DNA from: Teredinibacter turnerae
GTDB taxonomy: Bacteria > Pseudomonadota > Gammaproteobacteria > Pseudomonadales > Cellvibrionaceae
Assembly (NCBI RefSeq): GCF_037935975.1
Contig: NZ_CP149817.1
Location: 1,364,001 to 1,428,000, forward strand
DNA length: 64,000 nucleotides
Reading direction: 5' to 3'
Positions 17,634-27,340 of the stretch are shown one piece after another. The first letter of the stretch is position 1; each line of letters opens with the position of its first letter. Under the pieces are notes generated by a model. That model was not told where the DNA came from. It saw only the letters and a program-made list of their open reading frames with translations, and did not search any database. The translations under genes were made by a program, and so were the position numbers.

Positions 17634-20600
17634 ATGTTTAAAAATTGGCACCTTAAACCACTAAAAGCTGCAGCGCTGTTTCTTGTCGCTTTAACGCCTA
17701 TGCGCAACGCACTGGCAGACGAGAATGATCTTGTAGTTATCGACCCGCAAGTAGATGAATGGCAGGCCATGGTGTCTGACCTGGGCGATGACACACAAGT
17801 TTTAATGCTGAAACAAGGATCCAACCCGTTCGCGCAAATTCGCGATGCACTGGCCGCGCGTTCTGCGCCGGTGAGTCGCTTGCACCTGGTATCGCACGGT
17901 GCAGCTGGTGAGCTTTTTCTGGGGGGCCAGCTGATTGACAGCGTGTCTTTGCCTTCTTACGGACGAGACCTGGCGGAAATGGGCCAGCAACTCACACCTG
18001 GCGCCGACTGGTATGTGTATGGGTGCGACGTGGCAGCAGGCCGCGATGGCGAGCACTTTTTGACGGCGATGTCGGATTACTCTGGTCTGGACGTGGCGGC
18101 TTCTATGGATCGCACCGGCGCTTCTGCGTTGGGGGGAAACTGGACGCTCGAATATGAGCGCGGTGAAGTTCAGCCGCAAGCGCTGTTCTCAGCCCGTTTC
18201 CAGCAGCAGTATCAGGCGGTGTTGAGTCACTTCCGTGGCGGCTCCATGAGCTGGCGCCTGGTGGATGCCGATGGCGATACCCAGTTGGACGACCTCGAGT
18301 TGACGGTAAAATCCGCCTGGCGTTGGAATTCCATGTCGCCGCCTAGCAGTACCAGCTTCGTCGTGAGTGGTACCGCTCAGCCTTTAACGTTTGTGCAGAC
18401 GTCTGATGAAGTTGTGTACGTCAACGGGGAATACAATGCTCCTGGCGATACTAACCCCACAACGGCCGATTATGCGCTGAGCACCCGCACGTTTACGGCC
18501 AATGACATCCCCCTGGGTACCCCTCTTCTGATTAGATGGACGAGCGGGGACCGCATTTCGGAGTTGGAGAACAATGCGGATGGTAGGTGGAATATCCAGA
18601 CGTTGGTCAATACAAGTAATGGCAACCTTGCGCCCAAGATCGATCTGCCGATTATTTACGAAGTGCCGCAACTGCAGTCGGATGGTGTGAGCACGTTGCA
18701 GAGTTACACCTTCCCGGTGACCTCAACCGACCCCAATGCCGATAAAATGCGGTTTCGTCTCGCTACAGAAGACGAGCTCGGTGGTGCTGGACTGGGTTAC
18801 GTAAACCCTACCGGTTTTACAATCAACACGAACTCCGGTGTTGTTACCTGGAACGATTCAGGAACCTTAACACCGGGTCTATACAGCGCCGGCATTGTAG
18901 TTGAAGACGTGCAGGCCGACGGCACGGTTATCTCCAAGAGTCACGTCGACTTTATTCTGGATCTGCAACCCAAAGCGGCCGTGCCGTTTGAAGTGAGCAA
19001 CAATATTCCGGAAAGTCGCAACGTTATTGTTGAAAAGGGCGACTCTTATAATTTCCAGATTACCGGGACTGCGGTTGATGTTAGCAGCCTGGGTACCCTG
19101 CAAGGTACGCTGACCGAATCGTCCACGGTCGACGGGGATTTCACCTTTGCCCCGGGAGCGATTGGCACCGGTCTAGACCCTGGCACCTATCCCATTACGT
19201 TCGAAATCTATGACACCACAGACGCCCGCTCAAAGAGCTATCTGATTCTGAATTTCATCGTGCCTGATCCTCTGGCGCCACGCCTGCAAAATGTGGAGTC
19301 GGATACAATCACTTATGCCAGCACAGATCCGCAATTAGTGGATGTCGATAGCGATGCGATTCTCACCGATAGAGACAATAGCGGAAATCCGATCACGCAC
19401 CTCAATAACGGTTTGTTGCGCTTTAACGTCTCCTTCGCTGATGGTGAATATGAAGTGTTGGACTTCGCGTCTGAGGGGGATGGCCCGGGTCAGTTCCGTC
19501 GCGATGGCTACGAAATTTATTATGAAGGCAGCAAAATTGCTGATATCGACACCTACGAAGACGGTGTAGGTAACGCTCTGCGCATTCAGTTCGGCACAGT
19601 GTCAACAGCGACTGTGCAGGCACTGGTGCGTAAACTGACTTATAACGACACTTTTGTTTTGCGTGCCAGCGGTCGTCGCAACCTCTCGCTCTACGTGCAG
19701 GACGGTGACGGTTTAGCGCGCAACTATTCGTTGTATGTGGATGTGCAAGAGCATCCGGAGAAGCCCGCAACAAGTGGCCCGGTTGTGGTGAACAACCACC
19801 TGCACCTGCGCAATGTGGCCGATAACGTTATTACCTCAAACGACTTGCAGTTTGCGGACGCAGACACCGATCCAAATAACATAACGATTGTCATAAATTC
19901 TGCGCCCAACGGTATATTTTGGCGCCTTGGTGCGCCTGCAGTGGCGATCACCAGCTTCACTCAGCAAGAAGTGAACGATGGCAAGATTTATTACGATCAC
20001 CGTACCGGGCCTTATACGCCCCCGGAAGTTAACCTCAGTGCCACCGATGGCACAACACCTGCTGGCCCTTATGATTCTGAGATCAGCTTTACCAGCAATG
20101 ACAACTCCGCTTATACCCTGGATGAAAACACCACCTCGGTAGGGCTTGTGCCTGCTGGCGGCGAGTCGGGCACGGTAACCTATTCTCTGACTCCATACCC
20201 TGATTACAACCAGGGCGACCTGTTTAACGTTAATCCGAATTCGGGTGCCTTGTCATTCAAGGTTGCGCCTGATTACGAAAACCCGGTGATGTCGGTGAGG
20301 CCAAACCAGTACAAGCTCGCGGTTAATGTGATCGGTTCTACTTCGAGCGGCCACGTTCAGAAAATAACAGTGGACGTGCGAGATGTTAACGAAGCACCGA
20401 TGATTAGCGGTACCCCGGCAACGAGTGTACGCGTGCCTGCAAGCTACGGCTTTACGCCGACTGCGACCGACCCGGAAAGTGATGCTATTTCCTGGAGTAT
20501 TGCGAATAAACCAAGCTGGATGTCTTTCGATACGTCTACCGGCGCGCTGACTGGATCACCATCGAACTCTGACGTTGGTACTGACACAGGTATAGTCATT

Positions 20601-23600
20601 ACCGCCTCTGATGGCAGTTTAAGTTCCAGTGTCCCCTTCGATATAGTCGTTGTTGAGCGCAATTACGCGCCGGTAATTATTGTTGAGGGCAAGAGTACCG
20701 CTGAAAATACACCTTTCAGTTACACCCCAACGGTGGCCGATGGCAACAGTGGCGATGTCCTAACGTACTCCATCACTAACAAGCCGGCCTGGGCCAGTTT
20801 TAATACCGCTACGGGTGAAATAAGTGGCACCCCTGGTTTTGACGATGCAGGTGCCTATAACGGCATTCAAATCACCGTTGATGATGCTAACGGTGGCGTT
20901 ACTCAGAGCGACGCATTTCAGATTTTCGTTACCGATACCAATCGGGCCCCAACAATTTCTGGTACTCCAGCAACTACCGGGTCTGAAGGCGTCGCGTACA
21001 GTTTTGTACCGACCGGTTTCGATCCGGACGGCGACCGCCTGACCTTTTCTGTTCTCAACCTGCCATCGTGGGCGAGCTTCGACGATACGACGGGTACCGT
21101 GAGTGGCACCCCGGGCTTCGCTGATTCCGGTACCTACAGCAACATTATTGTTGGTGTGAATGATTTGCGCGGCGGCGTGGATACCCTGCCTGCGTTTAGT
21201 ATTGTTGTTGCCGAAGTCAACCGGGCGCCGACCCTGAGCGGAACACCGGCTGCCAGTGTTGCGGAAGATGCAAGCTACAGCTTTGTGCCAGTGGTTAACG
21301 ATCCGGATACCGACAATACTCTTACCTTGAGTATTACTAACAAGCCGAGCTGGGCGAGCTTTAACACCACTACCGGTGCGCTGACCGGTACGCCAGGCTT
21401 TGAAGATGCCGGGACTTACAGCGGGATTGTTATCTCCGTTGTGGACAACCTTGGCGAAGGAAATAGTCTGCCTGCGTTCGCCATCACGGTTACCAACACT
21501 AACCGCGCACCGACGATTACCGGTGTGCCAGCCACCAGCGTAACCGAAGCCAGCAACTACAGCTTTGTACCGAGCGCGACCGAGCCGGATTCCAGCGACA
21601 GTGTCAGTGGATTCAGCATTACCAACAAACCTGCTTGGGCCAGCTTTAACCCTATGACGGGTGAGTTGTCTGGTACACCCGGTTATGATGATGCGGGTAG
21701 CTACAATGGCATCGTTATTTCAGTAACGGATACTGTGGGCGGCACCAGCAGTTTGCCTGCGTTTAGCATCACTGTTGCCGATCTCAACCGTGAGCCGGTA
21801 ATCAATGCGCTCCCGCCTAGCCAGCCAATCGCTGAAGCGGAAACCTTTACCTATGCCGCCACGGCGACCGATGCAGATAGCGACATCCTGACCTATAGCG
21901 TCGTCAACAAACCCTCCTGGGCGAGTTTTAACACTGCTACTGGTGTGCTGACAGGCACGCCCGGTTACGACGATGCCGGTCGCTACGATGGCATTGTGAT
22001 TGAAGCTCTCGATGGTAAAGGCGGACGCGCCGCTGTGGGCCCGTTCACCATCACGGTAACTGACGTGAACCGCGCGCCGACCATTGTGGGTAGTGCTCCC
22101 GCAGCGGTTGACGAAACGAGCCTGTTCCAGTTCACCCCAACGGCGAGCGACCCGGACGGCGACCCGGTAACTTTTGCGGTTGGTAACAAACCGAGCTGGG
22201 CGCAGTTCAATACCAACACTGGTGTGCTCAGCGGTACGCCTGGCTACCAGGATGCGGGTCAATATGCGGGTATTACCGTTACCGTATCCGATGGTCGCGG
22301 CGGCAGTGCTGTTTTCGGACCGTTCAGTGTTGATGTAACCAACGTGAACCGCGCCCCGACAATTTCCGGTGTTGCGGCGCCCAACGGCACAGAGAATCTG
22401 GCCTACAGCTTTACTCCAAGTGTTCTGGACCCGGACACTGACGATGTGCACACCTTCAGTGTGAGCAACAAACCCGCCTGGGCGAGCTTCAACACAGCTA
22501 CGGGTATGCTGTCTGGTACGCCGCAAGATGGTGATGAAGGTACCTACAGCGGAATTGTGATCAGCGTTGACGATGGCAAAGGTGGCAGCGATGCGCTGGC
22601 GCCGTTCGCTATCCAGATCGCCAATGACAACACGGCACCTGTAGCGAGTGGTATCAACGCGAATATCGTTGAAGACCAGCCCTATGAGGTGACCATCACT
22701 GCGCAGGACGGGGAAAACGACCCGCTGACCTTTATTGTGGTGGATCAGCCTGAACACGGCACCCTCACTGGCACAGGGCCTAAGTTTGTCTACACGCCGA
22801 ACCTGGATTACGTGGGTGCCGACCAGTTTTCATTCCGTGTATCGGACGGTGAACTGCAGTCCGACCTGACCATAGCAAGCTTTAATGTGGAAGCGGATCT
22901 GGACGGTGACAAAATCATCGATGATGTGGACCCGGACGTGGACGGTGACGGTATTCCCAACGCAGAAGATGGTTCTGGCGATACCGACGATGACGGCATT
23001 ATCGATTCGCGCGATACCGATTCGGACAACGACGGTATTCCCGACAGTCTAGAAGGTGCGGAAGATCAGGATCAGGACGGGACTCCCAACCACCGGGATC
23101 TGGACTCCGACGGCGACAATCTTCCGGATGCTCTGGAAGGCACCGTGGACTCTGACGAAGATGGCACCCCGGACTACCTGGATACCGACAGTGACAACGA
23201 CGGCATCAGCGATCTGATTGAAGGTGCAGAAGACACTGACAAAGACGGCACGTCGGATTATCTCGACACCGATAGCGACAACGACGGCATCAGCGATGCT
23301 GACGAAGGTGCTGACGATGTGGATCAGGACGGAACGCCGAACTACCAGGATCTCGACTCTGATGGCGATGGCCTGAGCGACGCCGACGAAGGTAGTGTTG
23401 ATTCCGACGGCGACAAGACTCCAGACTACCTGGACACCGACAGCGATAACGACGGCATCAGCGATGTTGACGAAGGTGCTGATGACGCCGATAACGATGG
23501 AACACCGAACTACCTGGATCTCGACTCTGATGGCGATGGTTTGCCGGACGCCGATGAACACAACATCGACTCTGATGGAGATTCCACGCCGGACTATATC

Positions 23601-26549
23601 GATACCGACAGCGATAACGACGGCATCAGCGATAGCGATGAAGGTGCTCGCGACAGCGACAACGACGGTGTGAGCGATTACCTGGACACGGATTCCGACA
23701 ACGACGGCATCGACGATAAAGACGAAAGCACTGGCGACAGCGATGGCGACGGTACCCCGGATTACCTGGATACCAGCATCGATGAAGACGGTGACGGCAT
23801 CCCCGATATTATCGAAGGTACAGGCGACGATGATGGCGACGGTATTCCGAACTACGCTGATATCGATTCCGACAACGACGGTATTCTGGATAACCAGGAA
23901 GAAGGGATTTCCGGCAAAGACAGCGACAACGATGGTATCGACGACTCGTTTGACGTCGATGAGACCGGTGGCGTGGACCTGGATAACGATGGCATCGACG
24001 ACGGCTATGTGCTGCGCGATACCGACGAAGACGGTATCCCAGATATGCTGGACCCGGACTCTGACGGCGACGGTATTCCCGATGCGCTGGAAGCGGTGCG
24101 TGAACCAGTGGATTCCGATAACGATCTGATCGACGACCGTTTCGACGTGGACCAAACCGGCGGTATCGACACCGATGGCAATGGCATTGATGATCGCTTC
24201 GACGCTGGCCAGACGGGCGGCCCGGATGCGGACAACGATGGTATCGACGACACCACTGTGCCTTTGGCGGATGCGGACCACGACGGTATTCCGGATTACC
24301 TGGATTCCGACAGTGACAACGATGGCATTCCAGATAGTGTTGAAGCGGGTAACACCGGCAACGACACCGATGGTGATGGCATTGACGACCAGTACGACGC
24401 GGATTTCACTGGCGGTGCGGACCTCAATGGCGACGGTGTCGATGATGACGCTGCCTTGCGAGATTCCGATGGCGACGGTATCCCTGATCTACGCGATCTG
24501 GATTCCGACAACGACGGCTTCTTCGATGTCGACGAAGCGGGCTACCCGGATCTGGACGAGAACGGCATGGTGGATGACGAAAGCCTGGTCACTGGACCGG
24601 CGCTGGACTCTGACAACGATGGCATTCCGGACTATCTGGACCTGGACAGCAACAACGATGGAATCAACGACATCGAAGGCAACGCTGCCCACGTACTGGA
24701 TGAAGATGGCGACGGCCGCATCGATAACATGATCGACTCCGATCAGGACGGTATCCACGATCTGCTGGATCAGCAGCCAAACGCTTTTGGCTCTGGTTCT
24801 GACAAAGACCACGATTCAGTGCCTGCCGCACTGGATCGTGACCAGGATGGCGATGGTATCTCCGACGCGGTAGAGGGCATGGGTGATCTGGATAACGACG
24901 GTCTCGCCGATGCACTGGATCTCGATAGTGACAACGACGGCCTGCCGGACAGCCTGGAAACGGATCGCCCGGCACCTACCGGAGTAGACAGTGACTTCGA
25001 CGGTATTGACGATGCCTACGACGTTGACGTTACCAATGGCGTGGACGCGGACGGCGACGGTGTTGATGATCGTTTCCAAGAAGTAGACACCGATGGCGAT
25101 GGCCTGCCGGATTACCGCGATTTGGACAGCGACAATGACGGTATCCCCGATAGCGAAGAACAGTTGCTGGTACCCTTGACTGGTATGGATAGCGACAGCG
25201 ACGGTATTGACGACGCAGTCGACGTAGATAATACCGGCGGTGTCGATGCCAATAACGATGGCGTTGACGATGCGTTGGTGGTTACGACCGACTTCGACAA
25301 CGACGGTCTTGCAGATTACCGTGACACCGACAGCGATAACGACGGTGTGCTGGATGGTGACGAAAACGGTGACTTCAATAACGACGGCATTATTGATCGC
25401 CTGCAAGTGGACAACGGTGTCGAAACCGGTGTTAACGGTGGTGGCTCGTTCGGTCTGTGGTTGTTGATGATGATGGGTGCGTTGGTGCTGGTTAAGCGCC
25501 GCGCCTCCCGTCCGCTGCTGGTGGTAGCTCTGTTACTGGCGTCCGTTGCCGGTCGCGCCGCAGAGTGCGACTACAGCAGCGCCTATCGGCAGGCGGGATG
25601 CTGGTACCTGGGTTTGGGCGCAGGTGTCAGTAAGCTTGAGCCAGAACCTACTGACGCTACCAGTTGGCAGGTCAATGACAGTTCCAGCAATGCAGTCGGT
25701 GTGTTCGCCGGATTGCGCTTGAGCGATCACCTGTTTGCTGAGCTGAGTCACTACGATCTGGGAACGGCAACGCTATCCAGCGTAAACCCTAGCATTACAC
25801 TGGAGCCGGAAATCGACTACAGCATTACCGGGCTTTCCGCTGGCTACTGGTTGCGCAACTACGGCGCACGCTTGAATGCTTTCGTGAAAGTCGGCCTGCA
25901 GACCCTGGATACAACCTCGACCAATATTTCTCATCAGAATAACAGTACCCAGTTCACTCTGGGTGTAGGTGGCGAATGGTTAATCAGCGAAAAGTGGTTT
26001 GCACGGGTTTCGCTGGATTCATACGACAAAGATGCACAAGCGGCGACGTTAAGTGTGGCCCGCTATCTTGGCAAGGCCAGCCCCAAGCCAGCCAAAGCAG
26101 AGCCTGTGGCAATGGCACCTGCTGATGCCGACAACGACGGTGTTATTGACGCCGACGACCAGTGCCCACAAACACCGGAAGGTGTTGCGGTAAATCACTT
26201 TGGTTGCCCTGAAATTGCGCCGGTTATTGTACATTTTGCGTTTAACTCTGCCGCTTTAAGCACAGAAACCCAGGCTCAATTAGATGCCTTGGCACAACGC
26301 GTAACGGCCGCGAAATATGACTTCCGCGTGAAAATTGCGGGTCATGCGGACTGGGTTGGCAGCGAAGCTTTTAACCAGGGGCTTTCCGAGAAACGCGCGA
26401 ATACCGTTGCGAACTACCTCAGCGAGCGCCTGCAACTGAATGCAGAAAAGTGGGATACCCGAGGTTACGGCGAAGTGAAACCCGTTGCCGACAATAACTC
26501 TGCGCAAGGTCGGGCGCAAAACCGCCGTGTCGAGATCACGTTCAAATAG
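17634..26549 (+). CDS. Giant 2971-residue surface protein fused to an OmpA-type porin
   Basis: AGAGG lies eight bases before the ATG. Domains in order: signal peptide (1-29); DUF4347 (about 33-190, with HLVSHGAAGELFLGG and GCDVAAG); beta-rich linker domains, including a cadherin/CSPG-like repeat (about 700-815); eight Ig-like He_PIG repeats of about 93 residues (about 918-1660, each with NRAPT.SG, NKP.WASF and GTPG..DAG.Y.GI); and a ninth, different Ig-like unit. An array of D.D.DG thrombospondin-3-type calcium repeats runs from about 1755 to 2597. Then GGG (2602-2604), a hydrophobic stretch and KRR (2621-2623) form a GlyGly-CTERM-like tail. A second hydrophobic segment ending GRAA (2627-2643) follows, then an eight-strand barrel, one more calcium repeat and an OmpA peptidoglycan-binding domain (about 2862-2971). 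The frame is uninterrupted. It is probably an adhesin anchored to the outer membrane, possibly split after synthesis. Confidence 0.85.
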   Translation: MFKNWHLKPLKAAALFLVALTPMRNALADENDLVVIDPQVDEWQAMVSDLGDDTQVLMLKQGSNPFAQIRDALAARSAPVSRLHLVSHGAAGELFLGGQLIDSVSLPSYGRDLAEMGQQLTPGADWYVYGCDVAAGRDGEHFLTAMSDYSGLDVAASMDRTGASALGGNWTLEYERGEVQPQALFSARFQQQYQAVLSHFRGGSMSWRLVDADGDTQLDDLELTVKSAWRWNSMSPPSSTSFVVSGTAQPLTFVQTSDEVVYVNGEYNAPGDTNPTTADYALSTRTFTANDIPLGTPLLIRWTSGDRISELENNADGRWNIQTLVNTSNGNLAPKIDLPIIYEVPQLQSDGVSTLQSYTFPVTSTDPNADKMRFRLATEDELGGAGLGYVNPTGFTINTNSGVVTWNDSGTLTPGLYSAGIVVEDVQADGTVISKSHVDFILDLQPKAAVPFEVSNNIPESRNVIVEKGDSYNFQITGTAVDVSSLGTLQGTLTESSTVDGDFTFAPGAIGTGLDPGTYPITFEIYDTTDARSKSYLILNFIVPDPLAPRLQNVESDTITYASTDPQLVDVDSDAILTDRDNSGNPITHLNNGLLRFNVSFADGEYEVLDFASEGDGPGQFRRDGYEIYYEGSKIADIDTYEDGVGNALRIQFGTVSTATVQALVRKLTYNDTFVLRASGRRNLSLYVQDGDGLARNYSLYVDVQEHPEKPATSGPVVVNNHLHLRNVADNVITSNDLQFADADTDPNNITIVINSAPNGIFWRLGAPAVAITSFTQQEVNDGKIYYDHRTGPYTPPEVNLSATDGTTPAGPYDSEISFTSNDNSAYTLDENTTSVGLVPAGGESGTVTYSLTPYPDYNQGDLFNVNPNSGALSFKVAPDYENPVMSVRPNQYKLAVNVIGSTSSGHVQKITVDVRDVNEAPMISGTPATSVRVPASYGFTPTATDPESDAISWSIANKPSWMSFDTSTGALTGSPSNSDVGTDTGIVITASDGSLSSSVPFDIVVVERNYAPVIIVEGKSTAENTPFSYTPTVADGNSGDVLTYSITNKPAWASFNTATGEISGTPGFDDAGAYNGIQITVDDANGGVTQSDAFQIFVTDTNRAPTISGTPATTGSEGVAYSFVPTGFDPDGDRLTFSVLNLPSWASFDDTTGTVSGTPGFADSGTYSNIIVGVNDLRGGVDTLPAFSIVVAEVNRAPTLSGTPAASVAEDASYSFVPVVNDPDTDNTLTLSITNKPSWASFNTTTGALTGTPGFEDAGTYSGIVISVVDNLGEGNSLPAFAITVTNTNRAPTITGVPATSVTEASNYSFVPSATEPDSSDSVSGFSITNKPAWASFNPMTGELSGTPGYDDAGSYNGIVISVTDTVGGTSSLPAFSITVADLNREPVINALPPSQPIAEAETFTYAATATDADSDILTYSVVNKPSWASFNTATGVLTGTPGYDDAGRYDGIVIEALDGKGGRAAVGPFTITVTDVNRAPTIVGSAPAAVDETSLFQFTPTASDPDGDPVTFAVGNKPSWAQFNTNTGVLSGTPGYQDAGQYAGITVTVSDGRGGSAVFGPFSVDVTNVNRAPTISGVAAPNGTENLAYSFTPSVLDPDTDDVHTFSVSNKPAWASFNTATGMLSGTPQDGDEGTYSGIVISVDDGKGGSDALAPFAIQIANDNTAPVASGINANIVEDQPYEVTITAQDGENDPLTFIVVDQPEHGTLTGTGPKFVYTPNLDYVGADQFSFRVSDGELQSDLTIASFNVEADLDGDKIIDDVDPDVDGDGIPNAEDGSGDTDDDGIIDSRDTDSDNDGIPDSLEGAEDQDQDGTPNHRDLDSDGDNLPDALEGTVDSDEDGTPDYLDTDSDNDGISDLIEGAEDTDKDGTSDYLDTDSDNDGISDADEGADDVDQDGTPNYQDLDSDGDGLSDADEGSVDSDGDKTPDYLDTDSDNDGISDVDEGADDADNDGTPNYLDLDSDGDGLPDADEHNIDSDGDSTPDYIDTDSDNDGISDSDEGARDSDNDGVSDYLDTDSDNDGIDDKDESTGDSDGDGTPDYLDTSIDEDGDGIPDIIEGTGDDDGDGIPNYADIDSDNDGILDNQEEGISGKDSDNDGIDDSFDVDETGGVDLDNDGIDDGYVLRDTDEDGIPDMLDPDSDGDGIPDALEAVREPVDSDNDLIDDRFDVDQTGGIDTDGNGIDDRFDAGQTGGPDADNDGIDDTTVPLADADHDGIPDYLDSDSDNDGIPDSVEAGNTGNDTDGDGIDDQYDADFTGGADLNGDGVDDDAALRDSDGDGIPDLRDLDSDNDGFFDVDEAGYPDLDENGMVDDESLVTGPALDSDNDGIPDYLDLDSNNDGINDIEGNAAHVLDEDGDGRIDNMIDSDQDGIHDLLDQQPNAFGSGSDKDHDSVPAALDRDQDGDGISDAVEGMGDLDNDGLADALDLDSDNDGLPDSLETDRPAPTGVDSDFDGIDDAYDVDVTNGVDADGDGVDDRFQEVDTDGDGLPDYRDLDSDNDGIPDSEEQLLVPLTGMDSDSDGIDDAVDVDNTGGVDANNDGVDDALVVTTDFDNDGLADYRDTDSDNDGVLDGDENGDFNNDGIIDRLQVDNGVETGVNGGGSFGLWLLMMMGALVLVKRRASRPLLVVALLLASVAGRAAECDYSSAYRQAGCWYLGLGAGVSKLEPEPTDATSWQVNDSSSNAVGVFAGLRLSDHLFAELSHYDLGTATLSSVNPSITLEPEIDYSITGLSAGYWLRNYGARLNAFVKVGLQTLDTTSTNISHQNNSTQFTLGVGGEWLISEKWFARVSLDSYDKDAQAATLSVARYLGKASPKPAKAEPVAMAPADADNDGVIDADDQCPQTPEGVAVNHFGCPEIAPVIVHFAFNSAALSTETQAQLDALAQRVTAAKYDFRVKIAGHADWVGSEAFNQGLSEKRANTVANYLSERLQLNAEKWDTRGYGEVKPVADNNSAQGRAQNRRVEITFK

Positions 26550-26577
26550 CTTGAGCGGCGTACTGTGTTATATCAAG

Positions 26578-26602
26578 CGGGCAGCCCAGGCTGCCCGTTT
26601 TT
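26578..26602 (+). terminator. Rho-independent terminator of the giant gene
   Basis: CGGGCAGCC and GGCTGCCCG form a perfect nine-base stem with a two-base spacer, followed by TTTTT. It lies 29 bases after the stop codon. Confidence 0.93.
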
Positions 26603-26869
26603 GCGTTTGGGGCCGCAGTAACCAGTAGTTATTAATGGAAAAGGGAACTTGATCTGCTGGCGTGTGTCCATTTTCATCGGTCGCGGCGTAATTTGAGCCC
26701 GCGATCTGCTGTAGTCGGAATTCAGACCGAATGGCGGCCGGGCCCGGTTGATCCTCAGCCCAGAAGCGCATACTCTACGGCCCTGGTTTATACACATAAT
26801 AATTAAGCACCCGCGTTTGTTGGGCTTTACAAGCGCCAGCGCGAAAGGTGCGACACACGGGATCTCACC

Positions 26870-27286
26870 ATGCAAAAATATCTGCTAGTCCTTTTGCTCG
26901 CATTGCCACACCTGGCTTATGCTCAGCAACAATTATTTTATATTGGTCGCTTTAAGTCGGATGAAGCAAAGACGCTTGCGAGTATGCGCGCTATCCCGGG
27001 GATTCCCGAAAAAGAGCGCAAAGCCTACGAGAAAGATTTTTTTGGCCGCCTGGTTAACGATATTCGCTCCGATTCGTTCACGACCTATTTTGCGAACGAT
27101 GTACCAGCGAGCCCGGTGTTTATTCCCGCGCAAATTCAGCTGGTGTCGGGCGATACTATTCGGATGCGTTACTACCACGAATATCGCAAAGAGTTTGTCG
27201 AGCGGGAGTTAACCTTTAAAGACGGTTGCTACACCGTGCCAGTTGGCCCTTGGGGATTCGAAGAGTTTTTCTGCAAGCTGCCCTGA
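26870..27286 (+). CDS. Secreted hypothetical protein
   Basis: The 138-residue product starts with a clear signal peptide (MQKYLLVLLLALPHLAYAQ, cleavage after AYA). The mature part is a soluble alpha/beta protein with two cysteines near the C-terminus (DGCYTVP and FFCKLP), likely disulphide-bonded. The family is not recognised. The gene is monocistronic, with the terminator of the giant gene upstream and a convergent response regulator downstream. Confidence 0.65.
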   Translation: MQKYLLVLLLALPHLAYAQQQLFYIGRFKSDEAKTLASMRAIPGIPEKERKAYEKDFFGRLVNDIRSDSFTTYFANDVPASPVFIPAQIQLVSGDTIRMRYYHEYRKEFVERELTFKDGCYTVPVGPWGFEEFFCKLP

Positions 27287-27340
27287 TCCCGGAAGCCGTA
27301 AGAGAAGGGCGCTTGTTTACTCATGGTTTTGCTAAGAGTT

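Noticed and set aside
21720-22757. 345-codon open frame antisense to the Ig-like repeats
   Set aside because: It mirrors the repeated sense codons and shows the same periodicity. There is no start signal, so it is a shadow.
23049-24281. 410-codon open frame antisense to the Asp-rich repeat array
   Set aside because: GAC/GAT-rich sense codons read as Val/Ile-rich codons on the other strand. The composition is an artefact of the repeats.
27287-27340. Possible bidirectional terminator between convergent genes
   Set aside because: No stem of useful length with a T run is visible in the 54-base gap.
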